A stretch of 64,000 nucleotides of DNA from Psychrobacter sp. 72-O-c (GCF_904846605.1 NZ_CAJHBI010000009.1:1-64000), one strand, 5' to 3'; numbered from the stretch's first letter, positions 35,247-45,788 are shown. Notes: a model not told the origin generated them from the sequence alone. Program-made: numbers and translations.

Positions 35247-35582
35247 CTTCATAAGTTGGTCATTTTCAGACCCTAATAAATAATCTAAAATAATCACCAC
35301 AAACGACCTGATTCGTTACGGGTTAACAGCACGCAAATGCCCCCAAACAGGCAAATTTGTGCTAAAATAGCTTCTTTTATTTACCATTAAAACTATCGCC
35401 ATCTTTCTATATTTTCGCGCGGTTTGTAGTACTTATTTTATGACTGATATTCAAGCTTTATACCTTAACAATAGCAGCATACTTATGCGGCTAATTTTAT
35501 GTATAGCAGACTATAGATGTAAATAAACTAGAAACTATAAGTGATACAAATTTAGAGAATGGGTGTGATTGAAGGAATGTAT
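35247..35582. promoter_or_regulatory. gyrA upstream region with a possible extended -10 promoter
   Basis: TGCTAAAAT at 35360-35368 fits an extended -10 element. No matching -35 is seen, as expected for that type. It would give a leader of roughly 200 bases before gyrA. No gene is seen in the rest of the region. Confidence 0.35.
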
Positions 35583-38321
35583 ATGAGCGAATCGGTCAGT
35601 CCTATTGGCATCGTCGATGAATTGAAACAATCCTATTTGGATTATGCGATGAGCGTGATTGTCTCGCGTGCGCTACCTGATGTGCGTGACGGGTTCAAGC
35701 CAGTACACCGCCGTGTGATGTATGCGATGCACGTGTTATCCAATGACTATAATAAAGCTTATAAAAAGTCGGCGCGTGTGGTCGGTGATGTCATCGGTAA
35801 ATACCACCCGCATGGCGATAGTGCTGTCTATGATGCGATTGTGCGTATGGCGCAGGATTTTAGTTTGCGCTACCCGATGATTGACGGTCAAGGTAACTTT
35901 GGCTCAATTGATGATGATCCACCGGCAGCGATGCGTTATACCGAAGTACGTATGACCAAGCTGACCCATCAAATGCTCGCTGATTTGGATAAAGACACGG
36001 TCGACTGGGAAGACAACTACGACGGCTCTGAACGCATGCCAAGCGTCCTACCTGCGCGTGTTCCTAACTTGCTGGTCAATGGCGCAACAGGTATTGCTGT
36101 TGGTATGGCGACTAACATGGCGCCGCATAACCTGACCGAAGTGATTAATGCTTGCCTAGCTTATGCAGAAAACCCGCAAATCTCAGCCGAAGAGCTGATG
36201 ACTTATATCTCAGGTCCGGATTTCCCGACAGGCGGTATCATTTATGGCCGTGCGGGTATCTTAGATGCTTATCGCACCGGTAAAGGCCGTCTGCATGTTC
36301 GTGGTCGTTATATTATTGAGGCCATGAGTGACACGGGTGTCAACCGTGATCGTGAGCGTATTGTCTTTACTGAAGTGCCTTATCAGACCAACAAAGCAAA
36401 ACTGATTGAACGTATTGCTGAATTGGTACGGGACAAAAAAATCGAAGGCATTACCGAAATACGCGATGAGTCTGATAAAGACGGTATGCGTATCGCTATT
36501 GATTTGCGTCGTGGTGAGACCGCTGAGGTTATTGTCAACAATCTGTTTCTTCAAACGCCTCTTGAGTCTAGCTTTAGTATCAATATGGTGGCGCTGGACA
36601 ATGGTCAGCCTAAGCTATTGACCTTGCGTCAGCTGATTGCTGCTTTTGTACGTCATCGTCAAGAAGTAGTGACGCGCCGTACTATTTATGAGCTGAATAA
36701 AGCACGCGTACGTGGTCATTTGCTCGAAGGTTTGACCGTTGCTCTCGCCAATATTGACGAGATTATTGCCGCTATTAAAGCCTCTGCAAGCCGCGGTGAA
36801 GCACGTGAAAGCTTACTAAACAATACTTGGGGTTCAGGCAGCGTACAAGCGATGCTCACTGCTGCAGGTAGTCAATCAGTACGTCCTGACTTTATTGAAG
36901 GTGAAGATCCAAAAGCACCATTTGGCTTAATTAATGATGGTGCTGAAGGTATAGAGAGCTATCGCTTATCATTAGATCAGGTCAATGCGATCTTAGAGAT
37001 GCAACTGCACCGTTTAACTGGTCTTGAGCAAGATAAGCTGACGGAAGAGTATCAAGACTTATTACGTGAAATCGCGAATTTAGAATCTATTCTTGGTGAT
37101 TTTGATAAATTAATGACCATTATCTCTAATGAGATGATTGAGATTCGTGAAAACTTCGGTGATGAACGCCGTACCGATATTATTGATTCACGTACTGACT
37201 TTAGCCGTGAAGATCTTATTCCTGAACAAACGGTCGTGATGACCGTCTCGCGTACTGGTTATGCAAAAACCCAACCGATCGACGACTATGTCGCCCAAAA
37301 ACGTGGCGGTAAAGGCAAGTCATCCACTGCTATGAAAGAAGACGATGTGATTGATCATCTAGCAGTGACCTCAACCCATGCCACCGTGTTGTGCTTCACT
37401 GATACTGGTCGAGTATTTAGTCTGCGCGGTTTTGAAGTGCCGATTGCCAGTCGCGGCGCACGTGGTCGTCCATTGGTTAATCTGATTGGGCTTAATAATG
37501 ATGAGACAGTAACGACTATTTTACCGATACCGCAAACCACTGCTGAAGTAACTGGTCATTTTGTGTTCTTTGCTACCGCTAACGGTACGGTAAAACGGGT
37601 AGAGCTTGAGCAGTTTGCCAGTATTCGCTCTAACGGTTTGATTGCCGTTGGTTTAGAAGAGGGTGACAAGTTAGTTAGCGCCCGTATTACTGATGGCACT
37701 CAAGACGTAATGCTGTTTGCGTCTAGTGGTAAAGCGATACGTTTTGATGAAAATGACGCACGCTCTATGGGACGTACTGCCAAAGGTGTTCGCGGTATGC
37801 GCCTTGCTGATGATGAGTTTATCAAGTCGCTAGTGGTCATTGAACAAGATGTTCGAGAAATCTTGATTGCCTGCGAAAACGGCTTTGGTAAGCGTACCTT
37901 TATCGAGGAATTCAATAAACAAGGGCGTGGCGGTGGCGGTGTTATCGCTATCAAAACCAGTAAACGTAACGGAGCACTGGTACGGGCGACTAAGGTTGAA
38001 CCTGAAGATGATATTATTTTAATATCTGATAAAGGTACCTTGGTACGTACACCCGTTGAACACGTGGCTAGTGCGGGACGTAACACCCAAGGCGTCACTC
38101 TGATTCGTTTGTCAAAAGATGAAAAACTGGTTGCTATGGCGCGGGTTGAGTATGTAGAAAGCGATAATGCTTTAGTTGACGCCTTAAAAGAAGATGGTGT
38201 CTTTGAAGTAGAAGGTCAGGAACAAATGGACGTAGATGCTGCGACTGAAAGCACTGTTAGTGATGGCGTTGATGATGACAATGTTGATGATGACAACGTT
38301 ATCGACAACGACGCAGAATAA
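35583..38321 (+). CDS. gyrA: DNA gyrase subunit A
   Basis: This 912-residue type II topoisomerase subunit introduces negative supercoils with GyrB. It has the N-terminal breakage-reunion domain ([27 protein letters not shown]), the catalytic Tyr in MRYTEVRM, and the C-terminal beta-pinwheel with the GyrA box QKRGGKG. The quinolone-resistance region reads [14 protein letters not shown]: Ser80 and Asp84, equal to E. coli Ser83 and Asp87, are wild type. The frame extends up to 35559. The ATG at 35583 is chosen because GAAGGA lies six bases before it and [14 protein letters not shown] is the family start. The C-terminus ends in an Asp-rich tail ([11 protein letters not shown]). Downstream hairpins end the transcript. 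Confidence 0.98.
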   Translation: MSESVSPIGIVDELKQSYLDYAMSVIVSRALPDVRDGFKPVHRRVMYAMHVLSNDYNKAYKKSARVVGDVIGKYHPHGDSAVYDAIVRMAQDFSLRYPMIDGQGNFGSIDDDPPAAMRYTEVRMTKLTHQMLADLDKDTVDWEDNYDGSERMPSVLPARVPNLLVNGATGIAVGMATNMAPHNLTEVINACLAYAENPQISAEELMTYISGPDFPTGGIIYGRAGILDAYRTGKGRLHVRGRYIIEAMSDTGVNRDRERIVFTEVPYQTNKAKLIERIAELVRDKKIEGITEIRDESDKDGMRIAIDLRRGETAEVIVNNLFLQTPLESSFSINMVALDNGQPKLLTLRQLIAAFVRHRQEVVTRRTIYELNKARVRGHLLEGLTVALANIDEIIAAIKASASRGEARESLLNNTWGSGSVQAMLTAAGSQSVRPDFIEGEDPKAPFGLINDGAEGIESYRLSLDQVNAILEMQLHRLTGLEQDKLTEEYQDLLREIANLESILGDFDKLMTIISNEMIEIRENFGDERRTDIIDSRTDFSREDLIPEQTVVMTVSRTGYAKTQPIDDYVAQKRGGKGKSSTAMKEDDVIDHLAVTSTHATVLCFTDTGRVFSLRGFEVPIASRGARGRPLVNLIGLNNDETVTTILPIPQTTAEVTGHFVFFATANGTVKRVELEQFASIRSNGLIAVGLEEGDKLVSARITDGTQDVMLFASSGKAIRFDENDARSMGRTAKGVRGMRLADDEFIKSLVVIEQDVREILIACENGFGKRTFIEEFNKQGRGGGGVIAIKTSKRNGALVRATKVEPEDDIILISDKGTLVRTPVEHVASAGRNTQGVTLIRLSKDEKLVAMARVEYVESDNALVDALKEDGVFEVEGQEQMDVDAATESTVSDGVDDDNVDDDNVIDNDAE

Positions 38322-38354
38322 GCGTTTGAGTTTGTAATTCGCAGACTAGACTAA

Positions 38355-38387
38355 GACTGGATAAGCAAGATTATTGCTTATTCAGTC
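38355..38387. repeat. Long hairpin just after gyrA
   Basis: GACTGGATAAGCAA pairs with TTGCTTATTCAGTC (one mismatch in 14) around a five-base loop, 33 bp after the stop. It lacks a T-run, so it is more likely a 3' stabilising or processing structure than a terminator. Confidence 0.7.
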
Positions 38388-38480
38388 GGCGTTTGACATA
38401 ATACTGACATATAATTTGAGTACCATAAAGTAATACCGATTGTCTTAGCATTGTTTTATTGGCTAATGGCAAAGTGAAAG

Positions 38481-38512
38481 GAAGCCTCTGACGTTCGCGT
38501 CTGAGGCTTTTA
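38481..38512 (+). terminator. Rho-independent terminator of gyrA
   Basis: The stem AAGCCTCTGACG/CGTCTGAGGCTT with TTCG loop is followed by TTTATGTTTTTT, 160 bp after gyrA. Confidence 0.8.
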
Positions 38513-38592
38513 TGTTTTTTTAATAAAGTATTATCGATATAACCTATTTATAAAGGTTGTTTTTTGAAGGCTATTTTTTCAAGGCTGTTGTT

Positions 38593-39663
38593 ATGCTAAC
38601 TACCAACCAGACTGTGAAAGGAACCGCTGCTGCGTCGACTGCCAATTTTTTATTCTCATTATTGTTTTTGTTTGGGCTATTTTTGCACCCGCTATCGGGT
38701 ACGCAAGTGGCATCATGGCGCGTGGTGATGATGCTGTTTAGTCTGGTGTTGTTGGTGAGCCTAGTAAAGCAGTGGCAGCATGTTTTTGATTATCTAAAGA
38801 CCTTAAAAACTCGAAAAGAATGGCTGCTATTTATATTACCCACCCCGATTTTAGGGGGGCAAATTTGGCTGTTTATGTGGGGGCCGGTTAACGGCTTAGG
38901 CCTCGATGTGACCTTGGGTTATTTCTTATACCCATTAGTGATGATACTGGTCGGTCGCTTCTTTTATCATGAGTATGTCAGTAAATTGCAGTGGGTTGCG
39001 ACTTTATGCGCGGCGGTTGGTATTGCTTATGAAGTGTGGCAATTTGGGTCACTATCGTGGGCAACCTTGTTTGTGTGCCTGGGCTATCCTCCTTATTATC
39101 TATTGCGGCGTAAGTTGGCAGTCCCGCCTATTACTGGTTTACTGTCGGATTTGACTTTATTATTACCCTTGGTTTTAGTGGTGCTTTATACCAGTGGTGG
39201 CTTTGATTTGGCGGTATCGACCAGTAAGCTATGGTATTTGTTGCCGCTGTTGGGTATTATTAGCACGGCGGCGATGTCACTGACCATGATTGCCAGTCGT
39301 AAGCTGCCGGTCTCACTATTTGGCACCTTATCCTATCTTGAACCTATTTTTTTACTTGTTTTTTCTTTAACGTTTTTGAATCAAGGTATCGAAGAGGCTG
39401 GCTCATTATTTATGTATGCGATGATTTTTGTCGCGCTATTTATTATGATTATGGATAGTACGCTTGGCTACGTAGGCCGCCGGCGTGATAACCGCTTACA
39501 TGGTTATAGGGAGCCACAAATTAATAGCTTCCCGCCGCGTCGTCGTATAAAAAATCGCCGTATTAAAGGCGTACTAACCGCGCGTCGGTTTCGCAAAATC
39601 AAGCGTTATCAACAGAAAATCGATAAGATGACCAATAAAATTGAACAGCTACATTCAAGATAA
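38593..39663 (+). CDS. rarD: EamA-family transporter RarD
   Basis: This is a 356-residue inner-membrane protein with about ten helices of the DMT superfamily. It starts KGTAAASTANFLFSLLFLFG, and SWRVVMMLFSLVLLV, LGYFLYPLVMILVGRFFYHE and GTLSYLEPIFLLVFSLTFL match RarD. RarD is annotated as a chloramphenicol-sensitive protein of uncertain substrate. The C-terminus is a long basic tail (about residues 300-356, rich in Arg/Lys: RRRIKNRRIKG) not found in E. coli RarD. An upstream TTG start at 38557 is possible, but the ATG at 38593 gives the family start. Confidence 0.88.
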   Translation: MLTTNQTVKGTAAASTANFLFSLLFLFGLFLHPLSGTQVASWRVVMMLFSLVLLVSLVKQWQHVFDYLKTLKTRKEWLLFILPTPILGGQIWLFMWGPVNGLGLDVTLGYFLYPLVMILVGRFFYHEYVSKLQWVATLCAAVGIAYEVWQFGSLSWATLFVCLGYPPYYLLRRKLAVPPITGLLSDLTLLLPLVLVVLYTSGGFDLAVSTSKLWYLLPLLGIISTAAMSLTMIASRKLPVSLFGTLSYLEPIFLLVFSLTFLNQGIEEAGSLFMYAMIFVALFIMIMDSTLGYVGRRRDNRLHGYREPQINSFPPRRRIKNRRIKGVLTARRFRKIKRYQQKIDKMTNKIEQLHSR

Positions 39664-39823
39664 GGCTGTTATGGGATTGTATTTCAAACCTGACTAGACA
39701 GGCATTGTTTTTGGTAACGGTAAAGCGCGTAGGCTGTGTTAAAGGTAAGTTAAGTACGCTATTATTAATAACAAGTGTATATCACTATGTTTGACTCACG
39801 ATAATTTATTATTAGGATGGTCT

Positions 39824-40492
39824 ATGTTACATCTTCATCATTTAGAAAATTCGCGTTCATTTCGTATTGTATGGTTATTAGAAGAGTTGAATGTGGACTA
39901 TCAATTGACCTGTTATGAGCGCACCAAAGCTTATCTTGCGCCAGATAGCCTAAAGAAAATCCATCCATTAGGTCACGCCCCAATATTAGAAGTGGACGAT
40001 CGCGTGCTAGTCGAGTCCGGCTTTATCATTGAGTACTTGCTCAGACACTATGATAAAGAACAGTTGCTTAAGCCCTCTGGTGATAATGAAGCGGCGTGGG
40101 AAGCCTACACTTTTTGGCTGCATTTTTGTGAAGCGTCGATAATGCCGCCATTAGTTATGCGTTTGGTGTTTACTAAAGTGGTGGAAAGGTCGCCAATGCT
40201 AGTCAAACCCATCAGCAAGAATATCCAAAAGCAGGTCGAAAGCAGTATGATTGAGGACAGTATTACCAACATATTGGCCATGATGGAGCAACAGCTACAA
40301 GACAATCATTGGTTCGCAGGTGAAGCTTTTAGTGCCGCAGATATTCAGATGTACTTTGCGGTGGTCGCAGCCAAATCACGTACAGGATTAAGCGACGGCA
40401 AATATGCTAATGTATTAAATTGGCTCAAACGCTGTCAGGAACGTGACGCCTTTAAACGCGCTGAAGAAAAGGGTGGTCGTATTCAGTTTTAG
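39824..40492 (+). CDS. Glutathione S-transferase family protein
   Basis: This is a 222-residue cytosolic GST. The N-terminal thioredoxin-like domain begins MLHLHHLENSRSFRIVWLLEEL with Ser-Arg-Ser as the likely glutathione-activating region, and has the conserved cis-Pro in GHAPILEVDD and ESGFIIEYL. The C-terminal all-helical domain contains WFAGEAFSAADIQMYF with the capping Asp. The substrate cannot be predicted. The start at 39824 is preferred over the TTG at 39791 because AGGA lies just upstream and the family motif begins immediately. Confidence 0.9.
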   Translation: MLHLHHLENSRSFRIVWLLEELNVDYQLTCYERTKAYLAPDSLKKIHPLGHAPILEVDDRVLVESGFIIEYLLRHYDKEQLLKPSGDNEAAWEAYTFWLHFCEASIMPPLVMRLVFTKVVERSPMLVKPISKNIQKQVESSMIEDSITNILAMMEQQLQDNHWFAGEAFSAADIQMYFAVVAAKSRTGLSDGKYANVLNWLKRCQERDAFKRAEEKGGRIQF

Positions 40493-40541
40493 CTACAGAA
40501 GATGCTGCGTTTGATGTTTTTATTTAGCATTGACTATACTC

Positions 40542-40590
40542 AATAACGAATCAATAACGAATCAATAGCAAATTAATAGCAAATTAATAG
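40542..40590 (+). repeat. 11-bp tandem repeats
   Basis: AATAACGAATC occurs twice (40542-40552 and 40553-40563), then AATAGCAAATT twice (40564-40574 and 40575-40585), with a partial fifth unit. The units share AATA-C-AA-T, so this is a four-copy array in two sub-versions, on one face of the DNA helix, 25 bp before the next gene. Confidence 0.85.
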
Positions 40591-40614
40591 ACAAAGTCTT
40601 GATAAGGTAACGTG

Positions 40615-40863
40615 ATGACAGACCCCAATAACTTGGACACCAAGACGGCTCATACTAAGGTCGAAAGCCGTACAGAGCCAGCCATAGATCCGCAGCAGGT
40701 GTCGATCAAAGCATGGTCACAAAAACTGCTGGTCGTTTTATTATGTGTGGCAAGTTTTTATGGCGGCTGGAAGTCATATGAGTCGAGCATGGTTAATCAA
40801 TGCTTTGCTAGCGGTGGCCAAATCGTTGAAGGTGATAAGACCATCTTATGTGAATTATCATAG
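40615..40863 (+). CDS. Small single-pass membrane protein of unknown function
   Basis: This is an 82-residue protein. It has a polar N-terminus (residues 1-38), one hydrophobic segment (about 39-55, LLVVLLCVASFYGGW) and a short periplasmic part with two Cys (QCFASGGQ and ILCELS), which could pair. AAGG lies seven bases before the ATG. I do not recognise a family. It is 44 bp upstream of the ribonuclease Z gene on the same strand and probably co-transcribed. Confidence 0.65.
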   Translation: MTDPNNLDTKTAHTKVESRTEPAIDPQQVSIKAWSQKLLVVLLCVASFYGGWKSYESSMVNQCFASGGQIVEGDKTILCELS

Positions 40864-40907
40864 ATTATGTGTTTTATGAACAAGGTGTGTTTTATGAAAG
40901 ATAAGCC

Positions 40908-42026
40908 ATGCTACGGCTAACCTTTTTAGGCACATCAGCGGGCGTACCCACTAAGCAGCGCAACGTTACCGCGCTGGCTATTGAGTGCCTAAACTCGTAT
41001 GCCTCAGGTAGTAAGCAGCAAACTGGCAAGTCACGCCCTTGGCTTTTGATTGACTGTGGCGAAGGTACTCAGCAGCAGCTATTACATACCAAGTTATCGC
41101 TACATCAACTGACCGTTATCTGCATTACCCATGTGCATGGCGATCATTGCTATGGGCTACCTGGTTTACTTGCTAGTATGGCTATGTCAGGACGTACTGC
41201 ACCGCTCACTCTTATCGCACCACAAGCTATCGCTACGCTGCTTGATGCTTTTATTTTAACCACCGAATTATACCTTCCCTTCGTCATTAACTTCATGGCG
41301 ATTGAGGAGGTCTTGTCCCAGAAAAATGGCAAAATCAATTTGCATTTAGACAGTCAGCAGCAGCATCAGTATGAGGTTAGCATTGATATCACACCGTTAT
41401 CACATCGGGTTGCTTCACATGCGTTTGGCGTGACTCAAACTATCAATCACCGTATATTGGATACGGATAAGCTTGAAGCAGCAGGTATTCCAGCAAGTGC
41501 ACTTTGGGGTAAACTGCAACGAGGCAAAGACGTCTGTACAGAAAATGGGCAGTTATTGCTTTCGGCAGATTATGTTCACGATGAGCAGCAACGTACTAGA
41601 ATCGTCGTGGCAGGAGATAATGACACGCCAAGTTTACTTTCGAATACACTACACGATGCCGACTTATTAGTACATGAAGCGACTTATACCGCGGAAGTGT
41701 TGGCTAACATTCAAACTAAAAATCCAAACTTCGATCCGATGCACAGTAGCGCCCAACAAGTCGGCAAATTCGCGCAAGATATCGGACTCAATAATTTAAT
41801 CCTGACTCACTTTAGCGCTCGCTATCAAGGCTTTGATAATCCAAGCAGCCTCAAGCCTAATATGGGTCATATTCGCTTGGATGCAGAAAGTGCGTATAAA
41901 GGTAATTTGTGGCTAGCAGCGGATTTTGCCCAGTATATGATTAATGGAGGAGCAGAAGTAGATGAGCAGTCAGATAGCCGCGTACAGTATTTAGGCTCTA
42001 TATATAGTCAATTGAAGATAAAGTAG
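40908..42026 (+). CDS. rnz: Ribonuclease Z
   Basis: This 372-residue metallo-beta-lactamase-fold RNase processes tRNA 3' ends. It opens LRLTFLGTSAGVPTKQRNVTA, the family start. The zinc motif HVHGDHCYGLPGLL (HxHxDH) is at about residue 75, further ligands are in HRVASHAFG and VAGDNDTPSLL, and LVHEATY and ILTHFSARYQ follow in the expected order. It is somewhat longer than E. coli RNase BN/Z (about 305), with small insertions. The Shine-Dalgarno is weak. The preceding small gene ends 44 bp upstream. Confidence 0.93.
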   Translation: MLRLTFLGTSAGVPTKQRNVTALAIECLNSYASGSKQQTGKSRPWLLIDCGEGTQQQLLHTKLSLHQLTVICITHVHGDHCYGLPGLLASMAMSGRTAPLTLIAPQAIATLLDAFILTTELYLPFVINFMAIEEVLSQKNGKINLHLDSQQQHQYEVSIDITPLSHRVASHAFGVTQTINHRILDTDKLEAAGIPASALWGKLQRGKDVCTENGQLLLSADYVHDEQQRTRIVVAGDNDTPSLLSNTLHDADLLVHEATYTAEVLANIQTKNPNFDPMHSSAQQVGKFAQDIGLNNLILTHFSARYQGFDNPSSLKPNMGHIRLDAESAYKGNLWLAADFAQYMINGGAEVDEQSDSRVQYLGSIYSQLKIK

Positions 42027-42283
42027 TCACAGATATGACAACGTGCTACTGGTACAAATTTTACTCGCTTGCTGTGTGGCTGCGCCACTCCAGAGGCTTC
42101 GAAAAATTTCTCCTAATAGCACTGCATTCTTTCTAAAGTGAATCTGCTATATAACGATGAAGCGCGGCAATGAGTCGTAATTTTTGAATAAAGCTTTGGA
42201 GCGTGTCATTAATTAGCCTATGCACTCATTTTAAGTCTCATAATCTAATTGACGACCCGCGTTAGCAATTTGTATTGAATATT

Positions 42284-43264
42284 TTAAAACTCATTATCCG
42301 CAGCTTTTAACTGTGCTTTTCCTATCCAATATCGGCTAAATTGATACGCTATACGCCCCGAACGTCCACCACGCTCTGATGCCCATCGTAGCGCATCGGC
42401 TCTGATATCTTCAGCCATTTCGTTATTATCAACCTCAGTGCCAATGTCAGTATCAATACTATTATCAACAACGCTATCTGTTATTTGCGCTTGTTGTAAG
42501 CTTAAATAATGCTGAACGATTTGCAAATAGGTCTGCTGATTCATCGGATGAAACGACAACCATATGCCAAAGCGGTCAGATAGGGATACGGTCTCGTCAA
42601 TGGTCTCATAAGGATTGACCTCATCGGTCTGCCCATCATAAATATTGACGTTATCTTTCATCAACTGTGGCAATAAATGACGGCGGTTACTAGTAGCATA
42701 AACCAATAGCTTGTCTTGTTCGGAGTCTAGCGAGCCATCAAGGACGCTCTTTAAAGTACGGTAGCTCTCATCTTGACCGTTAAATGACAAGTCATCACAG
42801 TACACCACATAGCGACAATTACAGTCAGCAGGTAAGGCGTTGATGGCCACGCGAATCTTATCTAGCACGAGTAAGTCATCACGGGCAATCTCAATAATGC
42901 GCAGCCCTTCGCTATGATAGGCTTGGAGCAGTGCGCGAATCAGAGATGATTTACCTGCGCCGCGTGTACCAGTCATTAACACGTGATTGGCTGGATAGCC
43001 TTTTAGGAACTGCCGCGTGTTCTGTACCAGCTTCGATTTTTGCGTATCGATACCGTGTAAATCGTCTAAGCTCAAAAACAAATTGACCACCAATGGCTCT
43101 AAGTGACCAGTACGCCCACCAACCCAGCGATAGGCCAGCTGCTCAGGATCAATCTCAATAGTTGGGGTCACTTGCTGCTGTAAATACTGGCTGAGTAAAT
43201 CTAGCAGTGGATCGGGTAGGGCGTAAGGGAGTGATGACTTAGATGACTCAGATGAGGAAGACAT
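42284..43264 (-). CDS. DUF815 family AAA+ ATPase
   Basis: This is a 326-residue cytoplasmic P-loop ATPase. It has an N-terminal part with YRWVGGRTGHLEPL (about residues 44-58), Walker A GTRGAGKSSLIRALL (about 98-112), Walker B-like YVVYCDDLSF (about 150-159) and sensor YATSNRRHLLP (about 185-195). A helical C-terminus has LRWASERGGRSGRIAYQFSRYW. Conserved DUF815 motifs are clear, but no function is established for the family. An Asp/Asn-rich insert (about 265-290) is present. It is divergent from the kinase gene, with 78 bp between the two starts. Confidence 0.87.
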   Translation of the reverse strand: MSSSSESSKSSLPYALPDPLLDLLSQYLQQQVTPTIEIDPEQLAYRWVGGRTGHLEPLVVNLFLSLDDLHGIDTQKSKLVQNTRQFLKGYPANHVLMTGTRGAGKSSLIRALLQAYHSEGLRIIEIARDDLLVLDKIRVAINALPADCNCRYVVYCDDLSFNGQDESYRTLKSVLDGSLDSEQDKLLVYATSNRRHLLPQLMKDNVNIYDGQTDEVNPYETIDETVSLSDRFGIWLSFHPMNQQTYLQIVQHYLSLQQAQITDSVVDNSIDTDIGTEVDNNEMAEDIRADALRWASERGGRSGRIAYQFSRYWIGKAQLKAADNEF

Positions 43265-43342
43265 AATTACTCTATTATTAATAAAAAGATAAATGCTATG
43301 TTTAATAGTTCGGTAGCGGCTTTATAAGGGTTTGACTGTACC

Positions 43343-44389
43343 ATGAAAAATAGTGCCAGTAATTCGTCCATAACACAAGCCTCTAGCGCTCAACAGGTTT
43401 TAAAACAACAATCCACCCCTCTATTGACGGCATTGACTGCTGTGCTGGCAACGTTAGGTTATGTTGAGGTATGTCACCAGCGTATTAGTCAGCAAGGAAA
43501 CGCTAAAACCAATAGCTATCAAGGCTTAACGCGAGCACAACATTCACAGTTTGGTAGCGTTATGATTAAGTGGCAACTTAACTCTGATAGTAACCGTGAT
43601 CCATTTGATAATCTTGATTATGAAATTGCTGTCTCGACTGCCTTAAACAAATCAAAACTAATTCAAGCTCAAAAAAAAGCCGAATCTATATTAGTTATAG
43701 CGCCGCTAGTCTTGGCTTATGATACTTTGCAAATCGAAGTCTTTAAGCAGAATCAGCAACTCACTATCCTAGTTATGCCTTATTATAAAAATGGCAACTT
43801 GGCGCATTTTTTACGGCAGCCATTAACAGACCAGCAAAAATATCAACTTATTGTTCAGGTCGCACACCTTATAACCAATCTTCACGATAGTGGCTGGCTA
43901 CATAACGATATAAAACCTAGCAATATTTTGCTCAGTGAGCATCAAATATATTCTGCTGACAGTGAAATCGTAACGCCTAGTTTATTACTGACCGATTTTG
44001 CTCTAGCTGAACGCTTTGTTGAAGGCTCTGATAGAGGCGTTAATAAATGCTTTGATCAAGAGTACTCAATAGATGCTGCTGGTACGCCGGCTTATCTCGC
44101 ACCTGAACGCTGGCAAGGGCAGGGCGCAACCCAGCAAAGCAATATCTATGCGTTTGGGATAATGGTTTATGAAATACTGATAGGCATGCGACCGTTTAAT
44201 ATATCAAAGCAAAGTAGTGAGCCATTAAGAGATTGGGCGATTGAGCATTGCCAAAAACCAATTCCAATTCCAATATTACCGAAGGAATATCATAATTATC
44301 AAGATATTGTTAAAAAGCTACTGGCGAAACGGGTGGAAAGGCGTTGTAAAAATATGGAAGAGGTTTTGAGAGATTTGGACAAATTGTAA
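43343..44389 (+). CDS. Divergent Ser/Thr protein kinase
   Basis: This is a 348-residue protein with a eukaryotic-type kinase core. The ATP-binding Lys is probably in VMIKW (about residue 74). The catalytic loop is HNDIKPSNILL (about 191-201), where the usual HRD is HND. The metal-binding DFG is DFA (TDFALAE, about 219). The activation-end motif is GTPAYLAPERW. No clear glycine-rich loop is seen at the N-terminus. The catalytic Asp, Lys and Asn remain, so activity is possible. No transmembrane helix or sensor domain is present, so it should be cytoplasmic. The target is unknown; the divergent DUF815 ATPase is a candidate partner by position only. Confidence 0.85.
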   Translation: MKNSASNSSITQASSAQQVLKQQSTPLLTALTAVLATLGYVEVCHQRISQQGNAKTNSYQGLTRAQHSQFGSVMIKWQLNSDSNRDPFDNLDYEIAVSTALNKSKLIQAQKKAESILVIAPLVLAYDTLQIEVFKQNQQLTILVMPYYKNGNLAHFLRQPLTDQQKYQLIVQVAHLITNLHDSGWLHNDIKPSNILLSEHQIYSADSEIVTPSLLLTDFALAERFVEGSDRGVNKCFDQEYSIDAAGTPAYLAPERWQGQGATQQSNIYAFGIMVYEILIGMRPFNISKQSSEPLRDWAIEHCQKPIPIPILPKEYHNYQDIVKKLLAKRVERRCKNMEEVLRDLDKL

Positions 44390-44414
44390 GCTATAAATAG
44401 TATAGTTATTGCAA

Positions 44415-44443
44415 AATGCCAGCTCACTTGAGTGACTGGCATC
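44415..44443 (+). terminator. Hairpin terminator between kinase and exporter genes
   Basis: ATGCCAG/CTGGCAT extended by TCACT/AGTGA forms a long stem followed by CTTT. It lies between two convergent genes and may act on both. Confidence 0.6.
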
Positions 44444-44511
44444 TTTAAGTACTTGCCTCTAACATCCGTATTTAAAATAGACCTTTAACAATAAAAATCT
44501 AACCACAACGC

Positions 44512-45699
44512 TTAGCGTAATGCAGGAAAGCGTTGGATCATAAATATCATGAGTAGCAGCGCCACACTAGCGAAGGCAGCACCCACGAATCCCACGCTCG
44601 ACAGCGAGATATGGGTGACGGCATAGCCTCCGAGCAGAGCACCGGCACCAATGCCTAAATTAATCATACCAGAGAACATCGACATCACTACGTCTTGAGC
44701 CTTTTCATCAATTATAATGACCTTAGCTTGGGTGCAGATTACAAGCAGCATGAGCGCGGCTCCCCAGAGTAAGGTAATCACACTCAGCGACCATATAGAT
44801 TTAACCGCCAACAACAGCGTGGCCATAGACAGTAACATCAGTACTGTAGATACCAACATTAGCTTCGTACTGGATTTATCACCCCAACGACTGAATATCA
44901 CACTGCCAATCAGCCCAGCGCCACCGAATAGTAGCAGCACGAAGGTGACCAAGTTTTCGCTGATTGAGCCGACCTGACGCATGTAGGGTTCGATATAAGA
45001 GTAAGCGGCGTAGTGGGCCGTAAAGACCACAAAGCAGAACAAATACAGGCAGACCAATAATGGATTTTTAAGTAATTCTGGTACTTTTTTGACCGACCCA
45101 TCAAACATACTTGGCAGGGTTGGCAATAGCTTTGCTTGTAGAACAAAAACTACAAAAGCAATCACACCAATGCCACCAAACGTGGTTCGCCAGCCAAACC
45201 ATTGACCCACCAATCGTCCTATAGGAACACCCAGCACCATCGCCAATGAGGTACCTGTAGCAAGTACACTAAGCGCTAGCGCCTTTTTACCTTCAGGGGC
45301 CACCCGCAGTATTATCGCCGCTGTAATTGACCAAAATATCGCATGCGATAAAGCAATCCCGACTCGGCTCATCAGCAGTACTTGAAAACTCCACGCAAAA
45401 ACGGACAGTACATGGCTGGCAATAAATACCACGAAAACGGCCAGTAGCAACCGTTTGCGCTCCAATTTACCGGTCAATAACATCAGCGGTAACGACATGG
45501 CAGCGACGATCCAGGCATAAAGCGTCAACATCCAACCCGTTTCTGCCGTGGTGATTGAAAAATCTTGGGCAATATCACTCAACAGCGCCACAGGGACGAA
45601 TTCTGTGGTATTCACCACGAACGCACTGATGCCCATTAAGATCACTCTAAAATACTGAGTCCGCAGAGAGTCTGTGCCCGCTTCGAGATTGTGTTTCAT
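44512..45699 (-). CDS. MFS transporter (SotB/YdhP-like exporter)
   Basis: This is a 395-residue inner-membrane protein with twelve predicted helices. The start of the first helix, YFRVILMGISAFVVNTTEFVPVALLSDIA, is typical of sugar-efflux and drug-export MFS members such as SotB. The loop-2/3 signature is GKLERKRLL and the centre has VGIALSHAIFWSITAAIILR. The natural substrate cannot be told. The ATG at 45699 (MKHNLEAGTD) is chosen; the longer frame (to 45837) would start inside the tmRNA-side terminator. Confidence 0.87.
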   Translation of the reverse strand: MKHNLEAGTDSLRTQYFRVILMGISAFVVNTTEFVPVALLSDIAQDFSITTAETGWMLTLYAWIVAAMSLPLMLLTGKLERKRLLLAVFVVFIASHVLSVFAWSFQVLLMSRVGIALSHAIFWSITAAIILRVAPEGKKALALSVLATGTSLAMVLGVPIGRLVGQWFGWRTTFGGIGVIAFVVFVLQAKLLPTLPSMFDGSVKKVPELLKNPLLVCLYLFCFVVFTAHYAAYSYIEPYMRQVGSISENLVTFVLLLFGGAGLIGSVIFSRWGDKSSTKLMLVSTVLMLLSMATLLLAVKSIWSLSVITLLWGAALMLLVICTQAKVIIIDEKAQDVVMSMFSGMINLGIGAGALLGGYAVTHISLSSVGFVGAAFASVALLLMIFMIQRFPALR

Positions 45700-45788
45700 A
45701 AAATCCAATAAAAGATTAATAGTAGAAAGGAGAGAGGTAACATGCGAATTAGTATGTTCAGAAGATTTATTTATCAAATAACAGACAC

